A stretch of 64,000 nt of DNA from Asticcacaulis sp. GTDB lineage: Bacteria > Pseudomonadota > Alphaproteobacteria > Caulobacterales > Caulobacteraceae. A program made the translations under genes and the position numbers. A model generated the notes under the pieces. That model worked only from the letters and a program-made list of their open reading frames with translations, had not been told where the DNA came from and ran no database searches. Each line of letters opens with the position of its first letter. The first letter of the stretch is position 1. Location: positions 676,001 to 740,000 of the forward strand of contig JANQAC010000002.1 of NCBI GenBank assembly GCA_024707255.1, written 5' to 3'. Shown here one piece after another: positions 27,268-35,591 of this stretch.

Positions 27268-29592
27268 ATGAAAATCGCACTCTTCACTTCCGTGGCCGCC
27301 TTTGCCCTTCTGAACGCCGGGCTGGTTCATGCGCAAGACGCTGCGCCGGTCGCTGATGCCGCCACCGCGCCGGCCGCTGCCGATCAGGTTACCGAAGTTA
27401 TCGTCTATGGCCAGGGCCAGAGCCGCCAGACCCAGTCGGTCAAGGCCGACGACATCACCAAGGTCGCGCCGGGCACCAGCCCTTTGAAGGTGCTCGACAA
27501 GTTGCCGGGAGTCACCTTCCAGTCGGCCGATCCGTTCGGTGCCTATGAATGGTCCGCCCGCATCTCGGTGCGTGGCTTCAACCAGAACCAGATGGGGTTC
27601 ACGCTTGATGGCGTCACGCTCGGCGACATGAGCTATGGCAATTATAACGGCCTGCATATCTCGCGCGCCATTATCAACGAAGACATCGCCCGCGCCGACC
27701 TCTCACAGGGCGCCGGCTCGCTCGATTCGGCCACTTCATCCAATATGGGCGGCACCTTGAAGTTCGTGTCGCGTGATCCGTCTGAAACCCTTGGCGGCGA
27801 ACTGGCCGGCACGGTGGGTTCCGACAATATGCACCGCGTCTATGGCCGCTTTGAAACCGGCGCGATCACGGCGCTCGGCGGTCTGCGTGGCTATATCTCG
27901 GCGGTCGATATGAAGACCGACAAGTGGAAGGGCGGCGGTGAGCAGAAGCAGCAGCAGGTCGACGCCAAGGCGGTCCTGCCGATCGGCGAAGGTTCGCTGT
28001 CGGCCTTCGTGAACCACAGTCAGCGCCGCGAGCAGGATTACCAGGACATGTCGTTCGAGATGATCGACCGCCTGGGTTATGACTGGGATAACTTCCAGCC
28101 CAACTGGGCGCTGGCCAACCAGGTAGCGCAGCTCTACCAGACCCAGACCACGCCGACCTATCCGGGCAATATCACCACGGTCGATGACGCCTATTATTAT
28201 GGCGGCGGCGTGCGCGACGATACCCTGTCGGGCATCAGCCTCAACCTGCCGGTCTCCGACCGCCTCACGTTCAACGCCACGATCTACAACCACACCAATA
28301 AGGGCCAGGGTCTGTGGGTCACGCCGTACCTGCCGTCGCCGGGTGTCAGCTACTCGCCCTTCTATAACGCCGCCAACCCGTCTTCGGACGATGCCTATGT
28401 TTCGATCCGCACCACGGAATACGATATCAACCGCACGGGTGCCATTGGCGGCGCCACGCTCGATCTCGGCACCCATCAGGTTTCGGCCGGCTTCTGGGTT
28501 GAAAACAATGACTTCAACCAGGCCCGTCGTTTCTACGGCGAAACTCTTGCCGCGCCGCATCGTGACAGCCTCGGCTTCCAGAGCAACCCCTTCTATACGC
28601 AGTGGGAATACGCCTTCAACACCAAGACGACCCAGCTCTACCTCCAGGATGTCTGGACGGTTACCGATGCCCTGAAGATCAATTACGGCTTCAAGTCGCT
28701 GGAAACCACCAACAAGGTCAATCAACTGGCCGGCGGCACCATCAATGCCGAACTGAAGTCGAAGGACACCTTCCTGCCGCAGGTCGGCGCGGTCTATAAG
28801 GTCAACAGCCATTACGAAGTCTTCGGCTCCTATGCCGAAAACATGGACGCTTATGTCTCGGCCGCTACTTCCGGCCCGTTCAGTTCGCAAAGCCAGGCCA
28901 ATATCGATTACGTCAAGACCAGCCTGAAGCCGGAGTCGTCGAAGACTCTCGAAGGCGGCCTGCGTTTCCGCTTCCCGCAGTTCTCTGGTGTCGCCGCGCT
29001 GTATAATGTCAAGTTCGACAATCGTATCCTGGCCGTGGCGCAAGGGTCCGGCATCCAGGGCAATGCCCCCGTGCTGTCGAACGTCGGCGGCGTTACAAGC
29101 CAGGGCGTCGAGCTGGCCGGCACCTATCGCTTCACCCCGCAGTGGAAACTCTACGCCGCTTACAGCTACAATGACTCCAAGTATGAGGACGATGTGCATT
29201 CGTTCGATGGCGCCGGTAATCCGGTGGTCACCCCCACGAAGGACAAGACCGTCGTCAATACGCCGAAAAACCTGCTGAAGACCGAACTGGGTTACGACAA
29301 CGGCGCGCTTTTCGGCTCCCTCGGCGTCAACTTCACGGATAAGCGCTATTACACCTACACCAATATCGGTGGTGAAGTGCCTTCCAGCACCATCACCGAC
29401 CTGAGCGTGGGGTATCGTTTTGAAACCATCGGCACCACGGTCCAGCTCAACGTTACCAACCTGATGGACGAGCAGTACATCTCGACCATCGGCTCCAACG
29501 GTTTCGTCAACTCTGATCCGACCGGCACGACCCAGACCATCCTGCCGGGTGCCCCCCGTCAGGTCTTCCTGAACGTGCGTAAGACATTCTAG
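27268..29592 (+). CDS. TonB-dependent receptor
   Basis: This 774-residue outer-membrane receptor has a signal peptide (cleavage after AGLVHAQ, about residue 23), a TonB-box-like EVIVYG near residue 45, a plug domain (VLDKLPGVTFQSAD, ISVRGFNQNQMGFTLDGVTLGD) and a barrel ending in FLNVRKTF. The C-terminal phenylalanine fits outer-membrane assembly. It has no N-terminal regulatory beta-sandwich, unlike the receptor at 19154. The ligand is unknown; the neighbours suggest either an oligosaccharide or, given the following glycerophosphodiesterase, a glycerophosphodiester. Start at 27268 follows GGGGAT. Confidence 0.9.
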   Translation: MKIALFTSVAAFALLNAGLVHAQDAAPVADAATAPAAADQVTEVIVYGQGQSRQTQSVKADDITKVAPGTSPLKVLDKLPGVTFQSADPFGAYEWSARISVRGFNQNQMGFTLDGVTLGDMSYGNYNGLHISRAIINEDIARADLSQGAGSLDSATSSNMGGTLKFVSRDPSETLGGELAGTVGSDNMHRVYGRFETGAITALGGLRGYISAVDMKTDKWKGGGEQKQQQVDAKAVLPIGEGSLSAFVNHSQRREQDYQDMSFEMIDRLGYDWDNFQPNWALANQVAQLYQTQTTPTYPGNITTVDDAYYYGGGVRDDTLSGISLNLPVSDRLTFNATIYNHTNKGQGLWVTPYLPSPGVSYSPFYNAANPSSDDAYVSIRTTEYDINRTGAIGGATLDLGTHQVSAGFWVENNDFNQARRFYGETLAAPHRDSLGFQSNPFYTQWEYAFNTKTTQLYLQDVWTVTDALKINYGFKSLETTNKVNQLAGGTINAELKSKDTFLPQVGAVYKVNSHYEVFGSYAENMDAYVSAATSGPFSSQSQANIDYVKTSLKPESSKTLEGGLRFRFPQFSGVAALYNVKFDNRILAVAQGSGIQGNAPVLSNVGGVTSQGVELAGTYRFTPQWKLYAAYSYNDSKYEDDVHSFDGAGNPVVTPTKDKTVVNTPKNLLKTELGYDNGALFGSLGVNFTDKRYYTYTNIGGEVPSSTITDLSVGYRFETIGTTVQLNVTNLMDEQYISTIGSNGFVNSDPTGTTQTILPGAPRQVFLNVRKTF

Positions 29593-29689
29593 TCGCTCAG
29601 AGGCCGCGAAGGCTCGCCGCTTCAGCGGCGGCGGGCCTTGCCCTTGCCAAATCCTTTGCAGGATTTGGAGAGTCTCTGACTTTCCCTTG

Positions 29690-29729
29690 GGCCAGCCGCG
29701 TTCACCACCGTGGCTGGCCTTTCTTTTTA
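29690..29729 (+). terminator. Intrinsic terminator after second TonB receptor gene
   Basis: The stem GGCCAGCC/GGCTGGCC with a 14-base loop is followed by TTTCTTTTT. It ends about 13 bases before the start codon of the glycerophosphodiesterase gene, so its tail abuts that gene's ribosome site. Two smaller hairpins (around 29619 and 29649) lie between the receptor stop and this terminator. Confidence 0.85.
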
Positions 29730-29741
29730 TCCGGAGTTACC

Positions 29742-30848
29742 ATGACGCATCTCAACCGCCGCCGCCTGATCGGCGCAGGACTTGCCACCATGGCCGCCGC
29801 CACTGTTGCCTACGCCGCCAGCCCGAAGAGGCCGCTGATTGTGGGCCATCGCGGCGCGCCGGGCTATCTGCCCGAACACACTATTCCCGGCTATGAACTG
29901 GCCATAAAAATGGGCGCCGACTTCATCGAGCCCGATGTGGTTTCGACCTTGGATGGCCACCTCATCGTCCGCCACGAGCCGCTGCTGTCCGTCACCACTG
30001 ATGTCGCCAGCCGGCCGGAATTCGCCGGACGAAAGCGCACCCGCACGCTCGATGGTATTGAAACAACCGACTTCTTTACCTGCGATTTCACCTTGGCCGA
30101 GATCAAGACCTTACGCGCCCGTCAGGCGTTCGCAGGCCGCGATCACAGCCATGACGGACTCTATCAGGTACAGACCCTTCAGGAGGTCATCGACCTGGCG
30201 CAGGCGAAAAGCCGGGAAACCGGGCGCACCATCGGCCTCTATCCGGAAATCAAGCATCCGACCTTCCATCAGCAGCTTGGCCTCGCCATAGAGGACAAAC
30301 TGCTCGATATGCTGAAGCGCGCCGGGCTGGACAAGGCGTCATCGCCGGTGATCATCCAGTCGTTCGAGACCGCCAACCTGAAATACCTGCGCCGGAAAAC
30401 CACGATCCGCCTGATGCAACTGATCGACGGTTCCGATACCGATCCGGATACCGGCGCCATGATCCTGACGGCTCCCTCCGACAAGCCATATGACTGGGTA
30501 TTGGCTGGGCGGGCAGGGGATAACCGCGACCAGTTATCGCCAGACGGCCTGAAGGCAATCGCCACCTATGCCGATATTGTGGCGCCCTGGAAGCGGCACC
30601 TGCTGAGCTTCGCCAAGGGCCAGCCCATGCGCCGTAAGGACATCATCGATACCGCCCACGCTTGCGGCCTCCAGGTCCATAGCTGGACCATGCGCAATGA
30701 CCAGCTTGATCCGTATTATAATGGCGATGCCCAGAAAGAGTATTTTGACCTGTTTGATCTGGGCGTAGATGGTCTTTTCACCGATTTCGCCGATAACGGC
30801 GTCAAGGCCCGCGATGCCTGGATGAACGGCAGGGCGTTATCTGTTTAA
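29742..30848 (+). CDS. glpQ: Glycerophosphodiester phosphodiesterase, exported
   Basis: This 368-residue GDPD-family enzyme hydrolyses glycerophosphodiesters to glycerol 3-phosphate and an alcohol. A Tat-like leader (NRRRLIGAG, cleavage near YAA) suggests a periplasmic location. Catalytic motifs are GHRGAPGYLPEHT (His36), FIEPDVV and VRHEP, and later YPEIKHP and VHSWTMR, all in the usual order of GlpQ-type enzymes. The ribosome site CCGGAG follows directly after a terminator. It is the last gene before the tRNA-Lys integration site. Confidence 0.9.
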   Translation: MTHLNRRRLIGAGLATMAAATVAYAASPKRPLIVGHRGAPGYLPEHTIPGYELAIKMGADFIEPDVVSTLDGHLIVRHEPLLSVTTDVASRPEFAGRKRTRTLDGIETTDFFTCDFTLAEIKTLRARQAFAGRDHSHDGLYQVQTLQEVIDLAQAKSRETGRTIGLYPEIKHPTFHQQLGLAIEDKLLDMLKRAGLDKASSPVIIQSFETANLKYLRRKTTIRLMQLIDGSDTDPDTGAMILTAPSDKPYDWVLAGRAGDNRDQLSPDGLKAIATYADIVAPWKRHLLSFAKGQPMRRKDIIDTAHACGLQVHSWTMRNDQLDPYYNGDAQKEYFDLFDLGVDGLFTDFADNGVKARDAWMNGRALSV

Positions 30849-30875
30849 AAACTTTGGAAAAAGCGAATTTAGCGC

Positions 30876-30903
30876 TTGTCATGGCAAAATAATTGGCTAT
30901 GTT
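30876..30903 (+). promoter_or_regulatory. Probable tRNA-Lys promoter
   Basis: TTGTCA (30876-30881) and TATGTT (30898-30903) are separated by 16 bases and lie 53 bp before the tRNA. Their placement is right for a sigma-70 tRNA promoter. Confidence 0.55.
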
Positions 30904-30956
30904 CCGCGCCTCACCGCCGGGGTCACCAAGCCCGGCTGGTTCCGAAGAATTGGTTC

Positions 30957-31032
<76 letters not shown>

Positions 31033-31091
31033 ATTTTCATTCCTTAATTCAAACACTTAGCTTTATTGATATGCTAAGATTGGTTTGCGGT

Positions 31092-32153
31092 TTACAGTCG
31101 GTTTACAGTTTTCATTCCCATTCCGTTCTCATTGAGGCGGGCGATTGCCCGTTCCGCGAGGGGCGTTTGGTCGCCCAAATAGTGGGCATTTAGCACCGCC
31201 TCGACCGTCTTTTCAGAGTGTCCGGTGATCGATGCAATCTCGCGCGTTGTGCATCCGGCGATCGTGAGTTGCGTTATCGCGGTCCCTCGCAAGTCGTGGA
31301 AATGCAGATCGGTATCCGTAAATATTTTACCAAAGGCTTTTCGCCAGCTTGCCCGAAACCCGGATGCGGTCCACGGCAGGCCGCGCGAATTGGTCAGGAT
31401 GTGGGTACTGGTGCGCTCCAGGCTGTTCAGGGCGTCGGCGGCATAATCGAGCAGGCGTATTGTAAGCTTGACGCGCGGTGCGCCGGGTTTCTTCTTACTG
31501 ACCGACACCTTGATACGTTCGCCGTCGAAATCCGCCCAGGTGAGCTTCAGGAGGTCGCCTTCGCGTTGCCCGGTGGCAAGGGCCAGCATAAGGGCGAGCG
31601 ACAGTGACGCCGGCGCTTTCTCCACGAACAGGGCTATTTGCTCCTTGGACCAAACCTTTTCCGCTCGGTCGCTGCTGTATAGGCGCCCAAGGCGGGCGGC
31701 GTAGTTATAATGGATCCGGCCGTTATCCAGCGCCACCGAAAGGATGCGGGCGAGGGTGGTGGCGGCATAGTCGGCGGCGCGTGGCGTTTCGGCCATGGAA
31801 TCGCGCCACCGCTTGAAATGACCGCGAACGCGTGGATCGTCCAGCGCGCTTATGGGCATATCGCCGAACCGATCAAGCACCTTGGTCGCCGCCAGGTCAT
31901 AATTACGGCGTGAACTCGCCGACAGGCGCGCGAAATCGGTGCTGGCCCGCCATTCGGCTACCAGCGTCGCCAGCACGCCCTGAACTGGCCTGCGAAGCTC
32001 TTTCAGGGCTTCATTGTAGCTGGCCATGAATTCGGGTGTGCCGGGCTTGCCATCAAGGCGCGGGCCGCCGCGCCAGGCGTAATGGTATCGCACCACGCTG
32101 CCGTCGGCGAGGGTCTTCCTGACCTTGTGAATACCTTTGAGCTTAACCCGCAT
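31092..32153 (-). CDS. int: Tyrosine site-specific integrase
   Basis: This 353-residue phage-type recombinase has a SAM-like N-terminal DNA-binding domain (about residues 55-150) and a catalytic domain with the expected residues: Arg in TGQREGD, the HDLRG box (HxxR), a second histidine in TGHSEKT and the tyrosine in NAHYLG. It would integrate and excise the element at tRNA-Lys. It reads toward attL and overlaps the next small gene by 11 bases, so the two are coupled. Confidence 0.95.
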   Translation of the reverse strand: MRVKLKGIHKVRKTLADGSVVRYHYAWRGGPRLDGKPGTPEFMASYNEALKELRRPVQGVLATLVAEWRASTDFARLSASSRRNYDLAATKVLDRFGDMPISALDDPRVRGHFKRWRDSMAETPRAADYAATTLARILSVALDNGRIHYNYAARLGRLYSSDRAEKVWSKEQIALFVEKAPASLSLALMLALATGQREGDLLKLTWADFDGERIKVSVSKKKPGAPRVKLTIRLLDYAADALNSLERTSTHILTNSRGLPWTASGFRASWRKAFGKIFTDTDLHFHDLRGTAITQLTIAGCTTREIASITGHSEKTVEAVLNAHYLGDQTPLAERAIARLNENGMGMKTVNRL

Positions 32154-32337
32154 TTTGCTTTTTTACCCATCCGTCAAGGGCAGTCCCGGCATCTGCCTCG
32201 GTCGTCTGGCCGGGGAAAAAGTCGATAACGCCGGTCGTCACGTCCACACTGATCCGGTCGAACGAAAGGCCGCTCTTACTCGCGCCCTTAAGGGCGCGTT
32301 CCACGGCCGCCTGGCTGATCTTTGATGGCTTACGCAT
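32143..32337 (-). CDS. Small phage protein upstream of integrase
   Basis: This 64-residue protein (MRKPSKISQAAVERALKGASKSG...) resembles small proteins commonly encoded just before integrases in alphaproteobacterial elements; their role is not established, and an excision accessory factor is possible. I chose the ATG at 32337, which has GAGG seven bases upstream. It overlaps the gene before it by eight bases and the integrase by 11. Confidence 0.65.
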   Translation of the reverse strand: MRKPSKISQAAVERALKGASKSGLSFDRISVDVTTGVIDFFPGQTTEADAGTALDGWVKKQNAG

Positions 32338-32929
32338 CGGCGACCTCTTCGTCATCACGCGTTTTCATGAATTGATGCGGCATCGCCCAGTCGATCCTGC
32401 ACTTGAGTGACGCGAAAATAGCGCTAGCGGTCGCAGACGAACTGATCAGGCCGGCCGAATCGGCCCATTTAAATCGGATCAGTTCGTCTTGTGGCCAATA
32501 TTCCCCGGCGATTTCGGGATCGGTATGCTCAATGCGTACACATGCCTGACCAGGCATGAATGTAATGGACCGCGCGCCGCGAACCAGACGATCCTCGCTT
32601 AGAATTCGGGCTATGACGAACTCCAGGTAGGGGCGCATGGATTGAAGCCCGCTGCCCTGATCTTCCATCAGTGGTTCACCGTTGCGTGTCGCCTGACAGA
32701 AGTCTTCATTCGCAGCGGCCGGATCGACGCCAGCTCGCCAGGCGAGGACGCCAAGGAGGAGGCGGGCAATATAGACCGGTTGAACAAGGTGGATTTGACG
32801 GCCTGAACTCTTGGGCAGGCAAGGCGCCGCCTCGCCCTGTAATGCCTTATAAACTGGATAGACATTTGCCCACGATAGACCCGCGATATCGGCAAATTTT
32901 TTGGCTGCAAGGAGTACAGAATCAGGCAT
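32330..32929 (-). CDS. Hypothetical phage protein
   Basis: I do not recognise this 199-residue protein. It begins MPDSVLLAAKKFADIAGLSWANVYPVYKAL, which could be a small helical DNA-binding segment, and continues as a mixed globular protein without signal or membrane segments. The ATG at 32929 has a good GGAG site; an upstream in-frame extension to 33046 has none. It lies in the minus-strand string leading to the integrase. Confidence 0.7.
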   Translation of the reverse strand: MPDSVLLAAKKFADIAGLSWANVYPVYKALQGEAAPCLPKSSGRQIHLVQPVYIARLLLGVLAWRAGVDPAAANEDFCQATRNGEPLMEDQGSGLQSMRPYLEFVIARILSEDRLVRGARSITFMPGQACVRIEHTDPEIAGEYWPQDELIRFKWADSAGLISSSATASAIFASLKCRIDWAMPHQFMKTRDDEEVADA

Positions 32930-33011
32930 TGAAATCTCCAATTTGGATTTTTGATAGTTAAATCCAAATTGAAGACGGGTCAATTGGAATTTTAAATTCA
33001 TTTTCCAAATT

Positions 33012-33650
33012 CTACGCCAGCGCCAGCAAAAGACTTTTGGCGTCATCGATATCGATTTCCGCCAGCAGGGTGGCGAGCGGTTCCGCCAGCGTCGCTATCT
33101 TTCGGCGAGCCTCGCCAAGGCTGGCGGGCTTGATCGCCAGCAGGGCCTCCACAGCAGCGTCATGCTCCGTGCCCAGCGATTCAAGTCGATCCAGGCACGC
33201 GGTCAGGCCGCTATCCCGTTCGACCTTAAGGCGTGCATCACGGACCTCCCGAAATTCGGCGATCTTGGTATCGAGATATTTTTTTGCATTGCTGTCCGGC
33301 CCCCAGAATTCCACGCCCGCATCTAAATGCCGGTGGATTTCAGATTCGGAATAGGCCCGCACCTCCTGCCCACGGTTGTTTTTCCCCATGCTCACGCTCA
33401 CGATGTCATCGATGCCGTCGCTCAGGCGCTGGCATAGCGCTTCGCAGGCTTTCAGGGCCGCCTGGGCCGCCTCCAGGCGGGCAATGGCGGCGTCCATGCC
33501 GGTAGGCGGCGCAGCGCGCGCAGCGGCGGCCTCCAGGGCGGCAACGCCCGATATGGCAGGCAGGGCCATCAGCGCGGTGCGGCGGTTGAGATGGGAAGCG
33601 TCCGAAATGGACACGGCGGGCACAGGGGTGCTATGGGCATTTGCAGCCAT
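33012..33650 (-). CDS. Hypothetical protein with Tat-like leader and coiled coil
   Basis: This 212-residue protein has an NRRTALMALPAISGVAALE segment near residue 22 resembling a Tat or phage maturation leader, followed by Ala-rich helices likely to form coiled coils. Similar proteins occur in alphaproteobacterial prophages without known function. A large inverted repeat (33680-33689 with 33704-33713) lies just upstream, between this gene and the divergent regulator gene. Confidence 0.65.
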   Translation of the reverse strand: MAANAHSTPVPAVSISDASHLNRRTALMALPAISGVAALEAAAARAAPPTGMDAAIARLEAAQAALKACEALCQRLSDGIDDIVSVSMGKNNRGQEVRAYSESEIHRHLDAGVEFWGPDSNAKKYLDTKIAEFREVRDARLKVERDSGLTACLDRLESLGTEHDAAVEALLAIKPASLGEARRKIATLAEPLATLLAEIDIDDAKSLLLALA

Positions 33651-33719
33651 GATTGATCCTCCAGTGATCAGTTTGGTGAGGCCCGTTGATTAGTTCCAGC
33701 TTTTCAACGGGCCGTTAAT

Positions 33720-33761
33720 TTGATATCAAAATATCATGAGCGATGCAATAATTGATATCAA
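33720..33761. promoter_or_regulatory. Twin palindromes at the ribbon-helix-helix gene start
   Basis: The perfect 10-bp palindrome TTGATATCAA occurs at 33720-33729 and 33752-33761, 32 bp apart, on either side of the regulator's ATG (33736). Such repeats are the usual target of ribbon-helix-helix dimers, so autorepression is likely. Confidence 0.65.
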
Positions 33762-33924
33762 GAAATCTAAAAAAGGGCGTCCGAAGTCTGAGACTACGCC
33801 TGTCATGGTGCGCCTTCCGATAGACCTGGTTGCCAAAGTTGATCAGTATAGACGAGAACAGCCTGACCTGCCCGGCCGTCCGGAGGCGATCCGGCAGATA
33901 CTGAAGGCTTATTTCAAGGGCTGA
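33736..33924 (+). CDS. Ribbon-helix-helix (CopG/Arc-type) regulator
   Basis: This 62-residue protein has a basic N-terminus (KKSKKGRPKSETTP), a short strand VMVRLP, then helices VAKVDQYRRE and PEAIRQILKAYF, the plan of a ribbon-helix-helix DNA-binding protein. No Shine-Dalgarno sequence is evident. It lies one base before the unknown membrane protein gene and probably controls the plus-strand operon 33736-35455 through the TTGATATCAA palindromes. Confidence 0.8.
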   Translation: MSDAIIDIKKSKKGRPKSETTPVMVRLPIDLVAKVDQYRREQPDLPGRPEAIRQILKAYFKG

Positions 33925-33925
33925 A

Positions 33926-34831
33926 ATGGACTTGCACCTTACAGTACAAGATTTCTTAAGTGTTGTTGGAACGACAACATTCATCGTCGGGTTAATCGGC
34001 TGGGCACTATCAATTCCCTATCGATCCGCAATTGAAAATGGCATTCGCAGCAGCTTCGATACCAAACTTGAAAAGTTGAAAGGTGACCTTCGTAAAGAGG
34101 AGGAAGCTTTCAAAGCAGAGATTAAACGTAAGGATGACGAACTAAGTTCTCTTCGCTCGAACGTATTGTCGATAGTGTCGAATAGACATCAACATTTGGA
34201 CAAAAGAAAACTTGAAGCTGCTGAAAAGCTATGGGCGGCGGTTATTGCAGACGGCAAATACACCATGCTCATCGAGTTTTGCAAAGCCGCCTATATCGAT
34301 CAAATGGTCGAAGTCGCCTCAAAAGGCGGGCGGGACAGCGATGGAATAAAACAATTCGCCAAACAAATCTGGGAATCGACCGGCCTTGAAGGGCAAAAAT
34401 ACGACCCTCTTGCCGATTGCGAAAGGTTGTACATCTCACCGACAGCGTGGGCGCTCTTCGGACTGTTCAGAAGTATTTCGATGTCTGCTGTCGCAAAGTT
34501 TGCATCATTGCGGACAGGGATGCCGGATATCGTGAAAGATGATAACCAGATTGTGGATTCCCTTATAAAATTGCTGCCTGAGCGTGAAGTGTACTCAAAA
34601 GAGCATCGGATGACCGCCGCTTTCTATTTGTGGAGCGACATCAGGGAGTTGATTTTTCAAGAGTTGGTCAAGGACATTGACGGGGACAACGGGTCTCAAA
34701 CCGCCCTTCGCCAATCGACAGACGTGATTAAGGCGCTGGGATTGCCAAATGGGGATAGTCAAAACGGCACTGCCACCGTCGCGCTTCCGCCTGAAATGGC
34801 TAAGAAATTCGGACGGGACAAGGTTTTGTGA
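33926..34831 (+). CDS. Unknown membrane-anchored coiled-coil protein
   Basis: I do not recognise this 301-residue protein. One hydrophobic segment (residues about 12-31, FLSVVGTTTFIVGLIGWALS) is followed by a charged coiled coil (about 45-85, LEKLKGDLRKEEEAFKAEIK) and a mainly helical domain of about 200 residues. Base composition is much more AT-rich than the chromosome, a sign of recent transfer. It follows a ribbon-helix-helix gene by one base and overlaps a small gene by four (GTGA). Its place as cargo in the element and its single membrane anchor would fit superinfection exclusion or defence, but nothing proves this. Confidence 0.75.
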   Translation: MDLHLTVQDFLSVVGTTTFIVGLIGWALSIPYRSAIENGIRSSFDTKLEKLKGDLRKEEEAFKAEIKRKDDELSSLRSNVLSIVSNRHQHLDKRKLEAAEKLWAAVIADGKYTMLIEFCKAAYIDQMVEVASKGGRDSDGIKQFAKQIWESTGLEGQKYDPLADCERLYISPTAWALFGLFRSISMSAVAKFASLRTGMPDIVKDDNQIVDSLIKLLPEREVYSKEHRMTAAFYLWSDIRELIFQELVKDIDGDNGSQTALRQSTDVIKALGLPNGDSQNGTATVALPPEMAKKFGRDKVL

Positions 34832-35043
34832 TCTCAAAGCAACGTGACAATAATCAGGTTGCGATCAGGATGCCGCTACCGGTGAAGTTGGCGGCCATTG
34901 AAGCCTGCCTCGATCAGGACCGGGCGCTTGCCGCCGTGGTGGTCGACGCCCTGACCGACTACCTCACGGCGCGCGGCTATCTGACCCCGGAAGGTGAGCC
35001 AGCGAATCAGATATGGTCCAGGGCGTCCGAGAGCGGCGTGTAG
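34828..35043 (+). CDS. Small protein, possible ribbon-helix-helix
   Basis: This 71-residue protein starts with GTG inside the stop of the preceding gene. The segment VAIRMPLPVKLAAIEACLDQDRALAAVVVDALTDYL resembles a strand followed by two helices, as in ParD/CopG-type proteins. It could form a regulatory or antitoxin-like partner of the upstream protein; this is inference from arrangement only. Confidence 0.6.
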   Translation: MISKQRDNNQVAIRMPLPVKLAAIEACLDQDRALAAVVVDALTDYLTARGYLTPEGEPANQIWSRASESGV

Positions 35044-35120
35044 GGCTTGCGCTCGATCATCAGCTTGCCGGCCGACCTATACTTGTCGATTTGTCGATCA
35101 GATTACTTCGATCTGGCGAA

Positions 35121-35219
35121 TTATCCATATCTATCCCCACAAGTCACAGGCTGTGAATCGGCCACAAGTGGATACCTGTGAGTCTGCGGAAAATCCGCCA
35201 CGACAGCCCTTGTGAATAA
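35121..35219. other. Cluster of DnaA-box-like sites
   Basis: Within 100 bp lie TTATCCATA (35121-35129), TATCCCCACA (35132-35141), the inverted GTGGATA (35168-35174) and TGTGAATAA (35211-35219, complement TTATTCACA, which fits TTATNCACA). No gene occupies 35044-35284. A secondary origin or chance clustering are both possible. Confidence 0.4.
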
Positions 35220-35284
35220 CATCTTAACTCTGAAACTGGACGGGCCCGATCATATTGATTCGGGCCGTACCTATGGAGAGACGC

Positions 35285-35455
35285 ATGAAACGTCTGAAAT
35301 ATAGCCTGCACTTCAAATGCAAATGGTTTGATGTCAGGATCAGAGCGGGGCCGAGGGCCGCAATGGGGATGCTTATGGTGACGGTCGTTATTTGGACGAT
35401 CCCGTCCGCCACCATAAGTCAGTCGCTTGATCTCGCCATAGCCTGGTTCAGGTAA
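35285..35455 (+). CDS. Small single-pass membrane protein
   Basis: This 56-residue protein has a basic start (MKRLKYSLHFKCKWFDVRIRAG) and one hydrophobic helix (about residues 26-46). The ATG has a GGAGAG site four bases upstream. It is the last gene before a terminator. Its role is unknown; small membrane proteins of this form are common in phages. Confidence 0.55.
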   Translation: MKRLKYSLHFKCKWFDVRIRAGPRAAMGMLMVTVVIWTIPSATISQSLDLAIAWFR

Positions 35456-35470
35456 CAACGATAAGAGCAG

Positions 35471-35509
35471 CGCGCCGACGTGATTTTCACGCCGGCGCGT
35501 AATTTATTT
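35471..35509 (+). terminator. Intrinsic terminator between convergent phage operons
   Basis: A GC-rich stem (CGCGCCG-CGTG paired with CACG-CGGCGCG, one mismatch) closes a four-base loop and is followed by TAATTTATTT. It ends the plus-strand operon and faces the minus-strand tape-measure gene. Confidence 0.75.
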
Positions 35510-35591
35510 GTGGCGCAAATGAAGCATCGACGCAATGTGGCATCAAGCCCGCGATGGACTTTTTTTCAGGTGCCGGCGGCCGCTAATAGGT

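Noticed and set aside
35144..35458. 104-codon minus-strand frame
   Set aside because: Composition and lack of ribosome site mark it as a shadow of the small membrane protein region.
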